Below are positions 23,216 through 31,508 of a stretch of 64,000 nucleotides of DNA, piece by piece. The stretch's first letter is position 1; the number at the start of each line of letters is the position of its first letter. Made by a program: the position numbers and the translations under genes. Below the pieces are notes generated by a model that saw only the letters and a program-made list of their open reading frames with translations, did no database searches and was not told where the DNA came from. The DNA comes from Aquipseudomonas alcaligenes NBRC 14159 (GTDB lineage: Bacteria > Pseudomonadota > Gammaproteobacteria > Pseudomonadales > Pseudomonadaceae), in the NCBI RefSeq assembly GCF_000467105.1, contig NZ_BATI01000014.1, positions 1-64,000 of the forward strand. Reading direction: 5' to 3'.

Positions 23216-24426
23216 GCTTGTTTTCCTCCTTTCGAGGCTTGATTACGGCGCCGCGCATACACTTCGCTTGGTACCGGGGGTTGGTGAACAGAGTTCTGTG
23301 GCAAATCGTCCAGCGGGGGCAGGCTGCTGATCTCGACGGTCGAGCTGTTGCTGGCCAGCTTGTCCCACAGCTTCAGTCGTGCCTCATCGGCGCTGGCACC
23401 CGACTGGACAAGGCCAGGCGCTTCATCCGGCAGTTTGGCAACCACGCAGGCCGCGTGAATGGCCTTCGCCCGCTCCAGCTCAACCTTCACCGCTTCCGCG
23501 CTCTTGAGCCCGCTGGACTTGATCAGCGCTGGCAAACAAGCCGAAAGGCCCGCGGCGGCGCAGTCAACAGCGAGCTGAGCAGCCAGGGCTGCGGCCTCCG
23601 GCGACTGCGGTTCCGGGGTTGGTTCGGGTTCCGGCTTCGGCGTTGGTTCCGGCGCTGGCTCTGGCTCTGGCTCGACCTCGGCCAGCAGTTGCCGCGCTGC
23701 CTCCGGTACGTTGCGATAGCGGTTGAGGATCTTGCCCATTGCCGCGTTGCGGGCCAGCGGCTGGCCGGCACCCAGGATCTCGTCGACAAAGCCGAACGCC
23801 TTGGCTTCGGCCGGGGTCAGCCAGGTTTCCTCGTCGATCATCCGGCTCAGTTCGGCTTCATCCACTGTCAGCTCACGGTGCAGGTAGCTGGCGATGATCC
23901 CCTCGCGCGCCTTGTCCATCATGTCGGCCATCTTGCGCAGCTCCTCGCTGCCGCCGGCCATCCAGGTCCAGGGGTTGTGAATCATCATCAGGGCGTTGTC
24001 GGCCATCTCGATACGGTGCGCACCGCAGACCGCCACGCTGCCGGCGCTGAAACAGGCGCCGTCGATACGCCCGGTGCAGCGCTCGCCAAGGGCACGCAGG
24101 GTATTGTGGATAGCGATCCCGTCGAAGAGGTCGCCGCCGATGGTGTCGAAGTGAACCAACACCGGCGAGACGCCATCGTCTAGCGCCTGCAGATCGCGGA
24201 TGAAGTCACCAGAGGTCACCCCCCAGTAGCCGATCTCACCGTAGATGAAGACCTCGATGATCTTGGCCGAACCCTCGCCGAGGTCACGGATGCTGTACCA
24301 GTGCTCGGCCTGCAGTTCCGGCAGGCCTCCAGCCTTGTTGAAAATTCGCGGCGGCTCCGCGAGAGCGAAGCCCGGCGCGGCCAGGGCGATGGAAAGGGCC
24401 AGCGCCAGATGCTTGTGCTTGATCAT
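23212..24426 (-). CDS. Head maturation protease/scaffold (ClpP-like, gpC-type)
   Basis: 404 aa. Residues 45-225 form a ClpP/S49-like protease: VLVHFDTIGGDLFDGIAIHN is the oxyanion strand region, GACFSAGSVAVCGA holds the nucleophile Ser (SAGS), and MMIHNPW carries the catalytic His. A Pro-Glu linker (about 255-275) leads to a helical scaffold-like C-terminus, as in lambda C/Nu3. Oddity: the start MIKHKHLALALSIALAAPGF ends in ALA and looks like a Sec signal peptide; the ATGA overlap with the portal gene supports this start. Confidence 0.88.
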   Translation of the reverse strand: MIKHKHLALALSIALAAPGFALAEPPRIFNKAGGLPELQAEHWYSIRDLGEGSAKIIEVFIYGEIGYWGVTSGDFIRDLQALDDGVSPVLVHFDTIGGDLFDGIAIHNTLRALGERCTGRIDGACFSAGSVAVCGAHRIEMADNALMMIHNPWTWMAGGSEELRKMADMMDKAREGIIASYLHRELTVDEAELSRMIDEETWLTPAEAKAFGFVDEILGAGQPLARNAAMGKILNRYRNVPEAARQLLAEVEPEPEPAPEPTPKPEPEPTPEPQSPEAAALAAQLAVDCAAAGLSACLPALIKSSGLKSAEAVKVELERAKAIHAACVVAKLPDEAPGLVQSGASADEARLKLWDKLASNSSTVEISSLPPLDDLPQNSVHQPPVPSEVYARRRNQASKGGKQA

Positions 24427-25880
24427 TTTTCGTCCTCTTTGCCGTCAGTCTCGACGGCAGTGTCGGTGGTGTAGTCGAGCCCCAGGCGCTTGGCCCGGGC
24501 GTTGTCATCGGCGTTTTCTTGATCGATCTGCTCGGCGTCGTAACCGGTGCGCAGCACGTGCTCGCTGCGGCTGGCGAGACCGCCACCGATCTCCAGCAAC
24601 TTGCCCTGCACGTCCTGCACCGGATGGATGTAGGCCCAGCCCTGCGGCACCCAACGAGTACGCAGGTATTCACGACGCTTGGTCGCGTAGTCCGGCAGAT
24701 CAATGGCGCCCGAAAGCACCGCCGCATCCAGCCAGGCGGCCCGAACCGGGCGGCACAGCTGGAACACGTACACCGAGAACTGCAGCTGTTCGATGCGGCG
24801 CCGGAACTCGTTGAGCAGCACGCGCAGCACGCGGTCGCTGATGTCCGCCATGTCACCTGTCAGCAGCTCATAGGGCAGGCCCACCCCGGCGGCGACGGCC
24901 TGTAGCTGTTGGCGCATGAAGTCGACATAGGTGTTGCCAGCGTCTGGCGGGTCGGAGAACTCGATCTCCTCGCCCTCCAGCAGCTCCTGCAGCGTGCCGG
25001 GCTCCATTGCCGCCATGGGCGTGCCGTCGCGGTCGGCCTGAACTGGCTGGCCCGTGAGCGGATCCAGCACCGGCGGCCCACCTTCCTGACGCGGCTTGGT
25101 GATGAAGCCGGCGAACAGGTTGCTCACCTCCTGCCGGAACAGCACCGCGTCGTCGTAGCTGTCGAGCGACTTCAGGCGCAGCAGCACCGGAGCAAGACGC
25201 GGAACGCCGCGCAGCTGCCCACCTTCCAACGGCTCGAAGATGTGCAACACCTGGTCGGCAGGGATGCGGTGCAGCTCGTTGTAGGTTGCGCCGGCTGCTC
25301 GGTAGTCGCCCGGATGGCTCTTGTACATCCAGTACGCCACACGCCGGCCAACCGGATCGAACTCGATACCAGCCCGCACAATGTTGCCGCGGCGAGTGGT
25401 GAAGTTGCGGTCGACCGGGCAGAACTCCGGGGCCAGTACCTGCAGCTGCAGGGGCACCGCCAGACCATCCTCCAGCTTGCGCTGGCGAAGCCGCACGAAG
25501 CACTCGCCGCTCTCCTCCACCACGCGGGCAATCACGGCCTGCAGGCCGTAAAAGTCCGTCCGGTTGTCGGCGTCCGCTTCGTCCGTCCAGTCATCCCACA
25601 GCAAGTTGAGAGCCGAGCGGATATCTGGGTCGGTAATTCTGGCGCGCGGTGTGATGCCCGTCCCGATCAAGCTGCTGACGCGCCGGTCGATTGCGCTGAA
25701 AGCGTACGGGTCATTGCGCACCGCAGCGCGAGAGCGACGACGCAGGGTTGGCAGTGCCGGGATGGCGACCGCATTCAGCGCGGCGTCAGGGGCATCCCAG
25801 CCCTGTGCACGCCGACCCTGGCCAGCGCCCTCGTAGCTGTTGCGTAGACGGCCGGAGCCGCGAACTCTCCGAGCCATCAT
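24423..25880 (-). CDS. Portal protein (lambda gpB-like)
   Basis: 485 aa, forming the dodecameric DNA channel of the head. The family pattern is clear: a basic N-terminus, NDPYAFSAIDRRVSSLIGTGITPRARI, WDDWTDEADADNRTDFYGLQAVIARVVEESGECFVRL, and the core FRQEVSNLFAGFI, followed by YVDFMRQQLQAVAAGVGLPYELLTGDMAD. It overlaps by four bases with the gpW-type gene upstream and with the protease downstream, giving a coupled W-B-C order as in lambda. Confidence 0.94.
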   Translation of the reverse strand: MMARRVRGSGRLRNSYEGAGQGRRAQGWDAPDAALNAVAIPALPTLRRRSRAAVRNDPYAFSAIDRRVSSLIGTGITPRARITDPDIRSALNLLWDDWTDEADADNRTDFYGLQAVIARVVEESGECFVRLRQRKLEDGLAVPLQLQVLAPEFCPVDRNFTTRRGNIVRAGIEFDPVGRRVAYWMYKSHPGDYRAAGATYNELHRIPADQVLHIFEPLEGGQLRGVPRLAPVLLRLKSLDSYDDAVLFRQEVSNLFAGFITKPRQEGGPPVLDPLTGQPVQADRDGTPMAAMEPGTLQELLEGEEIEFSDPPDAGNTYVDFMRQQLQAVAAGVGLPYELLTGDMADISDRVLRVLLNEFRRRIEQLQFSVYVFQLCRPVRAAWLDAAVLSGAIDLPDYATKRREYLRTRWVPQGWAYIHPVQDVQGKLLEIGGGLASRSEHVLRTGYDAEQIDQENADDNARAKRLGLDYTTDTAVETDGKEDEK

Positions 25881-26095
25881 GCCCCCTTGCCGCGACTGTA
25901 AACACGCACCTGGCGCGGGCGCCCTGCTCGGGCCTCTCGCGCAGCATCAGCGGCGTACTGTTGTTCCAACATCCGCAGGCTGGCCAGTTCGGCGCGTTCG
26001 ATTTGGCGGTCTGCCTTTCGCACGCTCTGGCCTTTCTCCAGGATGACCTTGATCGCCGCCCGGACTTCATCCAGGCGCTGCTGTGCAGTGCTCAT
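25877..26095 (-). CDS. gpW-like head-tail joining protein
   Basis: 72-aa protein of gpW size, starting MSTAQQRLDEVRAAIKVILEKGQSVRKADRQ, with helices followed by a basic beta hairpin (PRQVRVYSRGKG). It lies between the large terminase and portal genes, the same place as W in lambda. It should sit under the portal and stabilise packaged DNA. Confidence 0.85.
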   Translation of the reverse strand: MSTAQQRLDEVRAAIKVILEKGQSVRKADRQIERAELASLRMLEQQYAADAAREARAGRPRQVRVYSRGKGA

Positions 26096-26107
26096 GCTGA
26101 CCTCGGC

Positions 26108-28105
26108 TTATCGACGGCTCAGATACCCGCTGCGCGAGGTACGCCGGCCAGTTGGCTTGGGCTGTTGTGGGGCAGCAGGCGCTGCCGGTTGAGTCCTTGG
26201 AGGCATCACCGAAGCGGGTTCGTCCTCATCCGCTGCACTTGGGGCCGGCGCTGTTGATGCTGCAAACAGGTTGCCTTGGCCCACCGCGGCGCGCAGGTTG
26301 CTCCACTGCGGCTCGTGGTACCGGTGCAGCCCCAGGAACTGGGCAGCGGCCAGGTTGTACACCATGAGGTCGAGGGCTTCGTTGCGCTCCGACTTGGCCT
26401 TCACCCACTCGATGCGCTTGAAGCCCTTTACGTAGCGGGTGACTTTGCGCTCCGCAACGCATTGGTCGAAGAACTCAGCCGGAAGGTCTGCCGAAAAGTG
26501 CAGAGCACCCGGGCCTTCCTCCAGTGGGTAGCGGTTGTAGATCCAGTCCTTCGCGGTGTCGGTACCAATCATCCATAGCTCGGCACCTTGTTTTTCGGTG
26601 TTGCCGCGCCAGGTGACATCGACCTTCGAGGGCCGCTGAGCCAGTACTGGGCGGCCTCGCTTACTGGAACCCTTCACCGCCAGAACATTGCGCCAGCGCC
26701 GTAGGCGGGTGAACTGGTACACCTCGTCCGTGTGGTGACCACCGGAGTCGATGCACGCAGCACAGATCGAAAGGTCGACGCCGCTGACGTGGCGATAACG
26801 CTCCTTCAGCTTCTCGTCGAGCAGCGCCCAGGTACGCTCGTCGGCAGGGTCACCAGGGATCACCTGGAAGTCCACTGTCCAGCGCTCCATGCCCTCGCCC
26901 CAGCCCATCACCAACAGTTCAAGGCGGTTGTGCTGGGTATCCACCGCGGCGGTGAGGATCAAGGCACCGGCCGGAACCAGACCTAGCCGGTGCCCTTCGG
27001 CCTCGGCGCGCTGCCGCAGCTCATCGGCCTTGGTCATTTCCTCGGCGCTGTCCCACACTTTGGCTAGACGGGTGTTGTAGAACACCTGCATGGAGCCGGG
27101 GTCGCCCTTGTCCTGCAGCTTCTTCGCCTCGTCGTACTCCTTGGCCATGTCCGTCCAGCTGAGCCAGCCGGGGGGGGCATAGAGCGCGCTGAGCGTGAAA
27201 CTGACTGTCTCGCCATCACCAGCGGCATGGGCACGCCATTCACCGGCTTCGAGCATCGCAGCCTTGTGGTGCTCCTCGATCAGAGCGCCGCAGTCCGGGT
27301 TACAGCATAGGTACTGCACCTGGCTGTAGTCGTCGAGGTACTTGAGGCCCTCCCACTCCAGCACCTGGTAGGTACCGCAGTGCGGGCAAGGCACATAGAA
27401 GTGCCGCTGATCACCCTGCTCGAACAGGTCGAAGATGCGCGAAACACCTTTCAACGTTGGTGAGCTGGAGTAGTAGAACTTCGCGCGCCGGCCGAACGTA
27501 GAGCCGCGGGCCTCGGCCTGCTTGACCGGGTCGCCATCGTTATCGACGTCCAGCTCCCAGCGGTCGACCTCGTCGCCGTACACATAGCGAGCCGACAACT
27601 CGGCCAGGTTGGATGCCGATGCGGCGGTCGCGCAGTACAGCGCGCCACCCTCAAACTCCTTGGTGTCAAGCGTGTTGCGGGCATCGCGCGAGCGAGGCTT
27701 GGCGACACGCTGGGTCAGCACCGGCACGGCCTTGATCGTCTTGTCGATCCGGCCGGAAACACGCTTGCTCAGCTTCTCCGTGGGCAGTAGCACCAGGAAG
27801 TTGGCGGGCGCCATGTGGATGCTGCCGCCGATCCAGTTGAGCGCCACCTGGGTCTTCATAAGCTGGGAGGCGATCATGGTCACCACCCGCTTGGCCGGAT
27901 GCATCGGCGAGAGGCAACGCTGCACTTCTCGGGCAAACGGCGTGCGGTCGGTGTGGTACTTGCCAGGCTCAGCCGCGCCAGTGTCCGGCGGGATCATCTG
28001 GTACTCGTCGGCCCACTCGTCGATCCACAACTCGGGGTCGGGCATCAGCCCTCTGCGGTATGCCGCCAGGTACGCGGCGGCACCGTTGGCATACGGTTGT
28101 TCCAT
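26108..28105 (-). CDS. Terminase large subunit (lambda gpA-type)
   Basis: 665 aa, ATPase and nuclease that packages DNA. The ATPase half includes VVTMIASQLMKTQVALNWIGG (Walker A-like, near residue 80) and YVYGDEVDRWELD (Walker B-like, near 180). Near 237-275 a zinc-ribbon-like set of cysteines (CPHCG ... CNPDCG) appears, as in GpA-family enzymes. ILTAAVDTQHNRLEL (near 380) begins the nuclease domain. The C-terminus is a Pro/Ala-rich tail with basic residues. Gene order TerS-TerL-W-portal matches lambda, implying cos-type packaging. Confidence 0.95.
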   Translation of the reverse strand: MEQPYANGAAAYLAAYRRGLMPDPELWIDEWADEYQMIPPDTGAAEPGKYHTDRTPFAREVQRCLSPMHPAKRVVTMIASQLMKTQVALNWIGGSIHMAPANFLVLLPTEKLSKRVSGRIDKTIKAVPVLTQRVAKPRSRDARNTLDTKEFEGGALYCATAASASNLAELSARYVYGDEVDRWELDVDNDGDPVKQAEARGSTFGRRAKFYYSSSPTLKGVSRIFDLFEQGDQRHFYVPCPHCGTYQVLEWEGLKYLDDYSQVQYLCCNPDCGALIEEHHKAAMLEAGEWRAHAAGDGETVSFTLSALYAPPGWLSWTDMAKEYDEAKKLQDKGDPGSMQVFYNTRLAKVWDSAEEMTKADELRQRAEAEGHRLGLVPAGALILTAAVDTQHNRLELLVMGWGEGMERWTVDFQVIPGDPADERTWALLDEKLKERYRHVSGVDLSICAACIDSGGHHTDEVYQFTRLRRWRNVLAVKGSSKRGRPVLAQRPSKVDVTWRGNTEKQGAELWMIGTDTAKDWIYNRYPLEEGPGALHFSADLPAEFFDQCVAERKVTRYVKGFKRIEWVKAKSERNEALDLMVYNLAAAQFLGLHRYHEPQWSNLRAAVGQGNLFAASTAPAPSAADEDEPASVMPPRTQPAAPAAPQQPKPTGRRTSRSGYLSRR

Positions 28106-28108
28106 GGC

Positions 28109-28687
28109 TCAGTCCGGTTCGTCGCTGGCCGGGCTGAACGACAGCTGCCGGTCGGCATCTTCCAAGGCACGGCGAATCGCCTGCACCAGGCGCCGCTCGA
28201 TCTCCCACGGGTCGGTCAAGGTCACCAGCTCGCCCGCGATCTTCGGCGGGATACCCAACATCAGGTCGCGCAGGGTTCGAGCGGCAGTGAATGCAGCGGA
28301 GTCAACAAGGGCCTGCTCGACCAACTCACCGCGGCTTTTGCGGTGCTCATCCTCGGCCAGCAGTGCCAGGGCGTACTCACGACGCGCCCGGGCTTTCTGA
28401 TAATCCGGCGCGGCGCCGCCTAATGCAGGTGGTAGCAGCGCTGGGCTGGGGTCGGCCGCTGGAGCAATGTGGGCGTATACCCCTTTTTCTACCCGGTCCT
28501 GATGATGCCGCTCAGCGACACCCGCCTTGCTGGGGTCGGCACTGGCAGCGAGTGCCGCATCGCTCGCCTCTGCGTCCACCTTCCCTTCGGCGGTGAGCAC
28601 CAGGCGACCTTGCTTCACCAGCTTGGACACGTAGGCGCGAGACCAGCCGCGCCGATCCGCGTACTCAGCCTTGGCCATTAGAGTCAT
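28109..28687 (-). CDS. Terminase small subunit (Nu1-like)
   Basis: 192 aa; the N-terminal segment AKAEYADRRGWSRAYVSKLVKQGRLVLTAEGKVD is a winged-helix DNA-binding region as in Nu1. A coiled coil (KARARREYALALLAEDEHRKSRGELVE) for oligomerisation follows. Three bases separate it from the large subunit gene. The start could be ATG 28687 or ATG 28678; neither has a strong ribosome-binding site. It should recognise the packaging site, probably located in the adjacent non-coding 150 bp. Confidence 0.88.
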   Translation of the reverse strand: MTLMAKAEYADRRGWSRAYVSKLVKQGRLVLTAEGKVDAEASDAALAASADPSKAGVAERHHQDRVEKGVYAHIAPAADPSPALLPPALGGAAPDYQKARARREYALALLAEDEHRKSRGELVEQALVDSAAFTAARTLRDLMLGIPPKIAGELVTLTDPWEIERRLVQAIRRALEDADRQLSFSPASDEPD

Positions 28688-28837
28688 TGGGGATACCTGT
28701 TAACCACGATGAACCACGAGGGTTAACCCGATTAACCCCTGTTAACTAACTTCCAGGCCCAGCCACTAGTGCGAAAACGGGGCTCGAATTACCCTTGCAG
28801 CCCTCGACTTTTCAGGGGCCCCCGGCCCGGTGTGGCG
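28688..28837. other. Non-coding region before the terminase genes, candidate cos
   Basis: 150 bp without a gene. It holds GTTAAC or near copies four times within 28700-28750 (CTGTTAACC, GGGTTAACCC, GATTAACCCC, CTGTTAAC), then a GC-rich palindromic stretch (GGGGCCCCCGGCCC, about 28814-28830). In cos phages such direct repeats beside the nu1 gene are terminase binding sites and the GC-rich dyad is the nicking site. One more CTGTTAACGG lies at 30523-30532. Confidence 0.4.
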
Positions 28838-29590
28838 CTAGCGCCGACCACCCCGCCGCTTGCCCAGGGCCTTGACCACCGCGAGGTCGATGTTCGTTTC
28901 GATCAGCGCGTCATCCTCGGCCACACGCCGCACGATGTCGTAGAAGCGGAAGCGCTCGCGGTACTGCGGCTGACGCACGAACGCCAACACCATCTGCACC
29001 TGCTGCCCCCTGCGCTCGGCAATGCCGATTGCAGTGCGCCCGCGCTTCATCACGAAGAACGCGGAGCCGTGCCCCTTGCGCGCCGAGCGGCGACTACCTG
29101 TCGCGTTGTGATCTGAGCCCGCGCGACTGAATGCACGCAGGCCCGAGAGGATCTGCATCATGTGCCCGCGGCTGATGCCGCCGTTGCTATCGAGCCGCGC
29201 TCCGGCTGCAGGCACGATGAAACGCCCAGCAGGCAGCACGCCAATCTCACGCAGCATCTTCTCCGAGCCCTTGTTCAAGCGCTCGCCACCAGCCACCTGA
29301 GGGTTGAACCATTCGTCGAAGCCACGGCCCTTGCCGCCCAGCTTGCCGTCCTTGACCCACAGCGCCATCACCGGATTGTTCGGCGTGGCGTTCTGCATGT
29401 AGATCGAGTTCTTCACCCAGGCAGTGGGCCGGTCGAAGGCCTCATCCATCCCCGCCCGCAGCAGCTGCCGCGCCTGGTTGCCGGTGTGGTTGAGCGCATC
29501 GGCCAGCACTTCACCGGCCACATCACTGCCCAGCGCCTGTAAGTCAGCGAGCGCATCCTCAAGATCGAACGCGCTGATCGTGCCTCTCAT
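28838..29590 (-). CDS. Putative minor tail protein (gpZ-like)
   Basis: 250 aa. Segments QARQLLRAGMDEAFDRPTAWV, NSIYMQNATPNNPVMALWVKDG and a Lys/Arg-rich C-terminus resemble the tail-completion protein Z family, which joins the tail end to the head. Unusually it lies upstream of the terminase genes, not between capsid and tail genes. Its ATG overlaps the stop of the holin-like gene (ATGA). Confidence 0.55.
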   Translation of the reverse strand: MRGTISAFDLEDALADLQALGSDVAGEVLADALNHTGNQARQLLRAGMDEAFDRPTAWVKNSIYMQNATPNNPVMALWVKDGKLGGKGRGFDEWFNPQVAGGERLNKGSEKMLREIGVLPAGRFIVPAAGARLDSNGGISRGHMMQILSGLRAFSRAGSDHNATGSRRSARKGHGSAFFVMKRGRTAIGIAERRGQQVQMVLAFVRQPQYRERFRFYDIVRRVAEDDALIETNIDLAVVKALGKRRGGRR

Positions 29591-29916
29591 AGCGTATGCG
29601 GCGGGTGCCGCCGATCAGGCCCGGTGTACGTCACCGACTCAGGCCGCAGCACGCCGGCCAGGTTGCCGCCCGTGCGCATCACGGACACAGCAAACACCGC
29701 CAGCAGCACCACCAGGGGCCAAGACGCCTCGGGCAACACCAGGTCACCCTTGAGGATGTGGATCATCGTCACGCCAGCGCTGAACATCACCGCCACCGCC
29801 AGGCACGAGATACCACGCCGGAAGCGGGCATCCCCACGCTGGAAGGTGAACAGGCGGACGAACACCACCACGCACAACCAGAACACCACCTGAGTCAGGA
29901 CATAGCTCAGCATCAC
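29587..29916 (-). CDS. Holin-like membrane protein 2
   Basis: 109 aa with three hydrophobic segments: VLTQVVFWLCVVVFVRLF, ISCLAVAVMFSAGVTMIHIL and WPLVVLLAVFAVSVMRTG, followed by a hydrophilic tail ending RRHPPHTL. Size and topology fit a class I holin. It overlaps the upstream membrane-protein gene by four bases, so the two probably work together as holin and antiholin. Confidence 0.7.
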   Translation of the reverse strand: MMLSYVLTQVVFWLCVVVFVRLFTFQRGDARFRRGISCLAVAVMFSAGVTMIHILKGDLVLPEASWPLVVLLAVFAVSVMRTGGNLAGVLRPESVTYTGPDRRHPPHTL

Positions 29917-30281
29917 TGCCCCCTCTGGCGCTCCAGCGCAGCCGGATCACCAAATTTCTTGATCAACCCAAGGGAAACCGTGACCACCAGTAGTGCGGCG
30001 GCAAAGCCGGCAGGGGCCGGATAGGCGAAGGGATGCATGCCCCACACCTCAAACTCCACAATGGCCGGGGCGAACAGATAGCCCATCACGAACGAAATCA
30101 TGAAGAACAACACCCGCAGGGCCACGCCCAACTCACGGGTGGTAGTGAAGTAGATCAACGCACCCAGCAGCGCCCCGGTCAGGGCCTCGCCGTTGATGCC
30201 CGCGATGAAGCCCGCGATACCCAAGCCAGCAGCGCCGGCAACGGCTACCACGCCAGCACTGGTCGAAACCGGCTCGCCCAT
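29913..30281 (-). CDS. Holin-like membrane protein 1
   Basis: 122 aa from ATG 30281 with GGGAGGTAGTG upstream; the longer frame to 30497 crosses two terminators and is rejected. Four hydrophobic segments are visible (GVVAVAGAAGLGIAGFIAG, ALTGALLGALIYFTT, LRVLFFMISFVMGYLFAPAI, FAAALLVVTVSLGLI) with a short charged C-terminus. It resembles phage holins of the LydA type. It is the first gene after a double terminator, so it may open the late operon. Confidence 0.7.
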   Translation of the reverse strand: MGEPVSTSAGVVAVAGAAGLGIAGFIAGINGEALTGALLGALIYFTTTRELGVALRVLFFMISFVMGYLFAPAIVEFEVWGMHPFAYPAPAGFAAALLVVTVSLGLIKKFGDPAALERQRGQ

Positions 30282-30312
30282 CACTACCTCCCATGCGGCC
30301 ACCGGCCAGAAG

Positions 30313-30333
30313 AAAAAGCCCCGCCGTAGGGGC
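30313..30333 (-). terminator. Terminator upstream of the holin genes
   Basis: Minus strand: GCCCC / GGGGC stem followed by TTTTTCT. Together with the next hairpin it blocks transcripts from the replication genes before the holin genes; late expression would need read-through or antitermination. Confidence 0.75.
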
Positions 30334-30373
30334 AAGTGACTGGCCGCCTGCCTGAGCGACCAGCCGGAAAAAG

Positions 30374-30397
30374 AAAACCCCGCCGAAGCGGGGTTTT
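30374..30397. terminator. Second terminator upstream of the holin genes
   Basis: AAAACCCC / GGGGTTTT stem with an 8-nt loop, able to work in both directions. The region 30398-30530 contains no gene; it shows one GTTAAC site near 30524. Confidence 0.75.
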
Positions 30398-30530
30398 GCA
30401 GGTGCCCAGGCGGGGTGGCCTGGGGCTTGTTGGCACAGCACTGTGCGCTCTGTTGCTCGGTAGGCGTACCTATCGAATCGTGGTGACTTTCTACCAACGA
30501 AAGGACAAACCGATAACCCCCTGTTAACGG

Positions 30531-31169
30531 TTATTCCGGGGAGGGAGCTGTAACGCCCGGCAACGCCGAGTCACCCGACGAGCGGTCATTATTGAGCGCA
30601 CCCCCAGCAGCCTTGCGCGCCTTGTGGGCAGCAATCGCACCCTTCCCACCCTGCATCGCCTCGAACTCAGCACCGCGCCCGCGGTGTGCCCTGGCAGCCT
30701 GCCGAGTCGCAGCAGAGCGGAAGCGATCACCCTCCCGCCGCGCCTGGGCGCGATCCTTCGCCACCCCGCCCACGCGCTTGCGCAGCTCCAACTCCAGCAG
30801 CTCGTGCAGGCGGCCCACCAGGCGGGTATAGGCCCGGCGCCCAGCATCGCCCCGGCCAATGGCCAGATCCTCAACCTGCTCGGCCACGGTCAGCTGCGGG
30901 CGGTACGCATAGCGGCGGCGAGCCAGGGCATGCAGCAGCACCCCGCCGTCCAGCCGCTCAATCGCCGCCAGGGCCGCTTCCACCTCGCACGCCACGTAAT
31001 CAGGGCCAGCCCCTGCCAGCAGCAGCTTGCTGCCGCCAACCCCACCGCGCGGCGCACAGCCCTTGAACTCGACAATAGTGCCCATGGCGCTGCCCAAGCC
31101 GCCGGCCGGGCCGCACTTGTTGAGCTGGTCGCCCCAATGCACCAACAGCGCCTCGATTGCCTCATTCAT
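30531..31169 (-). CDS. Hypothetical protein at the early/late boundary, possible late regulator
   Basis: 212 aa from ATG 31169 (MNEAIEALLVHWGDQLNKCG). The N-terminal half is a mixed region with GTIVEFKGCAPRGGVGGSKL. The centre (LTVAEQVEDLAIGRGDAGRRAYTRLVGRLHELLELELRKRVGG) is strongly helical and could bind nucleic acid, and the C-terminus is basic and Ala-rich. It lies between the replication genes and the terminator-blocked late operon, the usual place of Q-type antiterminators. The regulator role is inference only. Confidence 0.55.
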   Translation of the reverse strand: MNEAIEALLVHWGDQLNKCGPAGGLGSAMGTIVEFKGCAPRGGVGGSKLLLAGAGPDYVACEVEAALAAIERLDGGVLLHALARRRYAYRPQLTVAEQVEDLAIGRGDAGRRAYTRLVGRLHELLELELRKRVGGVAKDRAQARREGDRFRSAATRQAARAHRGRGAEFEAMQGGKGAIAAHKARKAAGGALNNDRSSGDSALPGVTAPSPE

Positions 31170-31196
31170 CACCGCGCCCTCCCCCAAAAACGCCAA

Positions 31197-31495
31197 CCCA
31201 ACACAGAAACCCCATACCCAACACAAACCCAACACACTGCAACCCCAGCAAATACAGGGCTTTCAAAGCATCTGTGTAAGGTGTGTAAGGTGTGTAAGGG
31301 TTTTCGGTTCTCGCGTAGGAATTAAAAGGCGCCTGCTGATGATTCAGCCTGGTGGAAAAAATATGCGCACGCGTGCGCGCACGTGCGTAAACCTTACACA
31401 CCTTACACACACCCACCGCAGCCCAGTAACCACGTGGCTTGCGGCTGTGTAAGGTTGGCGAATCAACCCAACACACAGCCAACACACCCAACACA
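31197..31495. repeat. Iteron-like repeat region, candidate replication origin
   Basis: Two 9-bp repeat families in a gene-free stretch. TGTGTAAGG occurs at 31273, 31282, 31291 (perfect tandem) and 31446, with inverted copies CCTTACACA at 31392 and 31401. CCCAACACA occurs at 31197, 31217, 31228, 31467 and 31487, flanking the first family on both sides. In the middle is an alternating purine-pyrimidine GC tract (GCGCACGCGTGCGCGCACGT, near 31366) beside an A-run. It lies right after the primase/helicase gene. Confidence 0.65.
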
Positions 31496-31508
31496 CTTGC
31501 AGGCGTAC

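Noticed and set aside
5994..28687. Myovirus contractile tail
   Set aside because: No sheath, no baseplate wedge and no gpV/lysozyme spike was found; tube plus tape measure only.
29913..30497. 194-aa version of the first holin-like protein
   Set aside because: The extra N-terminus runs through two terminator hairpins, and ATG 30281 has a strong ribosome site.
31273..31299. CRISPR-like short repeats
   Set aside because: The 9-bp units are contiguous or widely spaced without uniform spacers and no cas genes are present; an iteron reading fits better.
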